From Gammaproteobacteria bacterium (GTDB lineage Bacteria; Pseudomonadota; Gammaproteobacteria; Steroidobacterales; Steroidobacteraceae), in NCBI GenBank assembly GCA_009923475.1, contig RFTM01000098.1, positions 1 through 6,649 of the forward strand: a DNA stretch of 6,649 nucleotides, written 5' to 3'. Shown here piece by piece: positions 5,458 through 6,649 of this stretch. The notes under the pieces were generated by a model that was not told where the DNA came from, did no database searches, and saw only the letters and a program-made list of their open reading frames with translations. How positions within the stretch are numbered: position 1 is the first letter of the stretch; each line of letters starts with the position of its first letter. Both the position numbers and the translations under genes were made by a program.

Positions 5458-6232
5458 CGAGGATCAGCCCGCCGAGCGCGATGCGGTAGTAGGCGAAGCC
5501 CGCGAAGGAATGCTTGGCGACGAAGCGCAGCAGGAAGCGGATCGCGAGCAGCGCCGCGACGAAGGCCGCCACGCTCGACACCAGCAAGGAGGTCGCCTCA
5601 CCGGGCGCGAACGGCTCGCGGGCGTCGAGCAGCTTGTAGCCGGTGGCGGCGAACATCACCGGGATCGCCACGAAGAACGAGAACTCGGCGGCGGTGCGGC
5701 GGTCGAGGCCGGTGAGCAGCCCGCCCAGGATGGTCGCCGCCGAGCGGCTGGTGCCGGGCACCAGCGCCAACATCTGGAACGCGCCGATGCGCAGCGCGTC
5801 GAGCGGCCCCACCTCGTCGATCGACTTCACCCGCTCGACGTGCGGGCGCTTCTCGGCCCACAGGATCAGCAGGCCGCCGACCGCCAGCGCGATCGCCACC
5901 GGCACCGGCGAGAAGAGCCGGCTGCGGATGGCGTCCTCGAAGGCGAGCCCCGCGACCGCCGCCGGCAGGAAGGCGAGGAACAGGTTGAGGGTGAACCGCC
6001 GCGCGGCGGGGTCGGACACGAGGCCGCGCGCGGTGCCCCATAATCTTTGACGGTACTGCCAGCACACGGCGAGGATGGCCGCGCCCTGCATCACGATCAG
6101 CTGCCGGAAGCCGACCTCGTCCTCGAGGCCGAGCGCCGCGCGCGTGAGGATGAGGTGCCCGGTGCTCGAGATCGGCAGGAACTCGGTCAGCCCTTCGACG
6201 AGGCCGAGGACGATGTCGATGACCCATTGCAT
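5426..6232 (-). CDS. uppP: Undecaprenyl-diphosphate phosphatase UppP (BacA family)
   Basis: This integral membrane enzyme removes a phosphate from undecaprenyl diphosphate, recycling the lipid carrier for peptidoglycan and O-antigen synthesis; overproduction in other bacteria gives bacitracin resistance. Both signature regions are present: EGLTEFLPISSTGH at 13-26 (catalytic E13 and E17, with S23 and H26) and PGTSRSAAT at 159-167 with the catalytic arginine R163, equivalent to R174 of E. coli. The usual PGxSRSG glycine is alanine (A165), a mild variation. The 268-residue length is normal, and about eight hydrophobic helices can be seen. The ATG at 6232 is the only start that keeps the whole first signature; no strong ribosome binding site precedes it. 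The stop of the upstream MFS gene lies 10 nt away on the same strand, so the two are probably cotranscribed. Residues 61-64 are written in a rare-looking codon run (CGT CAA AGA TTA) for such GC-rich DNA. Confidence 0.96.
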   Translation of the reverse strand: MQWVIDIVLGLVEGLTEFLPISSTGHLILTRAALGLEDEVGFRQLIVMQGAAILAVCWQYRQRLWGTARGLVSDPAARRFTLNLFLAFLPAAVAGLAFEDAIRSRLFSPVPVAIALAVGGLLILWAEKRPHVERVKSIDEVGPLDALRIGAFQMLALVPGTSRSAATILGGLLTGLDRRTAAEFSFFVAIPVMFAATGYKLLDAREPFAPGEATSLLVSSVAAFVAALLAIRFLLRFVAKHSFAGFAYYRIALGGLILVSWQLGWVRW

Positions 6233-6242
6233 GGACGGCGGC

Positions 6243-6649
6243 TCAGTCCGGCATCTTGCGGCCGCGGGTCTCGATCACCCAGCCGAGACCGAGCAGCCCG
6301 ATGATCGGCACGAAGCCCACGTAGAAGAGGGTGTCGACCACGACCGACGGGTCGCCGCGTCCGGCCGCCGCGATGGAGCCGACGAAGAACGGGCCGCCGG
6401 CCGCGATGATGCGGCCGATGTTGTAGGTGAAGCCCGAGCCGCTGGCGCGCAGGCGCGTCGGGAAGAGCTCGGGCAGGTAGAAGGTGAAGGCGCCGAAGAT
6501 GCCGAACACCGTGAGGCCGATGAAGAAGTACATGTAGATGCGGACCTGCGGATCGAGGTCGAGCCCGAAGGTCGCGAGCAGCGACACGGCCGACAGACCG
6601 AGGTAGGTGGCGAACATGGGCTTGCGTCCCCAGCGCTTGGCGAGCGGGA
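6243..6649 (-). CDS. C-terminal part of an MFS transporter, sugar/aromatic-acid porter-like (start outside window)
   Basis: The frame enters from the right edge and gives 134 visible residues before TGA at 6243-6245. It opens with LAKRWGRKPMF, the second-half copy of MFS motif A between helices 8 and 9. Then come two helices, LGLSAVSLLATFGL and YMYFFIGLTVFGIFGAF. Next is YLPELFPTRLRASGSGF (the PELFPTxxR signature of the sugar porter and metabolite:proton symporter branches), then NIGRIIAAGGPFFVG and a last helix ending in VIETRGRKMPD. The ATG at 6617 is internal, since the frame stays open to the window edge and motif A lies upstream of it. The substrate cannot be assigned from this half; aromatic acid or other organic acid symporters carry similar ends. 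It sits 10 nt upstream of uppP on the same strand and may drive its transcription. It belongs to a different MFS branch from the permease at 4135-5457. Confidence 0.88.
   Translation of the reverse strand, partial: PLAKRWGRKPMFATYLGLSAVSLLATFGLDLDPQVRIYMYFFIGLTVFGIFGAFTFYLPELFPTRLRASGSGFTYNIGRIIAAGGPFFVGSIAAAGRGDPSVVVDTLFYVGFVPIIGLLGLGWVIETRGRKMPD

Noticed and set aside
6041..6052. TTGACG-like box and AT-rich patch in uppP as an internal promoter
   Set aside because: No matching -10 or -35 element lies at a proper distance on either strand, and the patch is within a conserved coding region.
6243..6617. Complete small gene starting at the ATG at 6617
   Set aside because: The frame is open to the window edge and the MFS motif LAKRWGRKP lies upstream of that ATG, so it is an internal methionine of a longer transporter.

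Overview
The window is very GC-rich, with almost every codon of the main genes ending in G or C. Its gene content (Trk potassium uptake, undecaprenyl-diphosphate phosphatase UppP, several major facilitator transporters) suggests a Gram-negative proteobacterium. A betaproteobacterium is my best guess, but the sequence alone does not fix this.

Layout. (1) Bases 1-78 are the end of a plus-strand gene, possibly an NfeD-like membrane-protease partner. (2) Bases 20-857, minus strand, hold a type II toxin-antitoxin pair: a ribbon-helix-helix (FitA/VapB-like) antitoxin followed by a PIN-domain (VapC-like) toxin, with a probable operator and promoter just upstream. (3) Bases 947-4103, minus strand, form a potassium-uptake operon in the order trkA, trkH, then a small one-helix membrane ORF 2 nt after trkH. 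The small ORF's frame continues past a TAG codon into further hydrophobic sequence. (4) Bases 4135-5457, plus strand, encode a 12-helix major facilitator permease of the oxalate/formate-antiporter-like group, transcribed divergently from trkA across a gap of about 30 bp. (5) Bases 5426-6232, minus strand, are uppP, whose 3' end overlaps that of the permease gene. (6) Bases 6243-6649, minus strand, are the C-terminal end of a second, sugar/aromatic-acid-porter-like MFS gene that enters from beyond the window and probably shares a transcript with uppP.

How the genes work together. TrkA (cytoplasmic, nucleotide-binding) gates TrkH (membrane channel) to import potassium. UppP recycles the undecaprenyl carrier lipid for cell-wall synthesis. 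The toxin-antitoxin pair is self-contained, uses clearly less GC at third codon positions than the Trk genes, and looks like an acquired module lodged between the plus-strand gene and the trk operon.

Most of this is well-known biology. The parts most worth a second look are the TAG-interrupted small membrane ORF after trkH and the 11-bp-phased GTACC repeats in front of the toxin-antitoxin pair. I found no RNA genes, CRISPR arrays, insertion sequences or other mobile elements, and no clearly undescribed multi-gene system.
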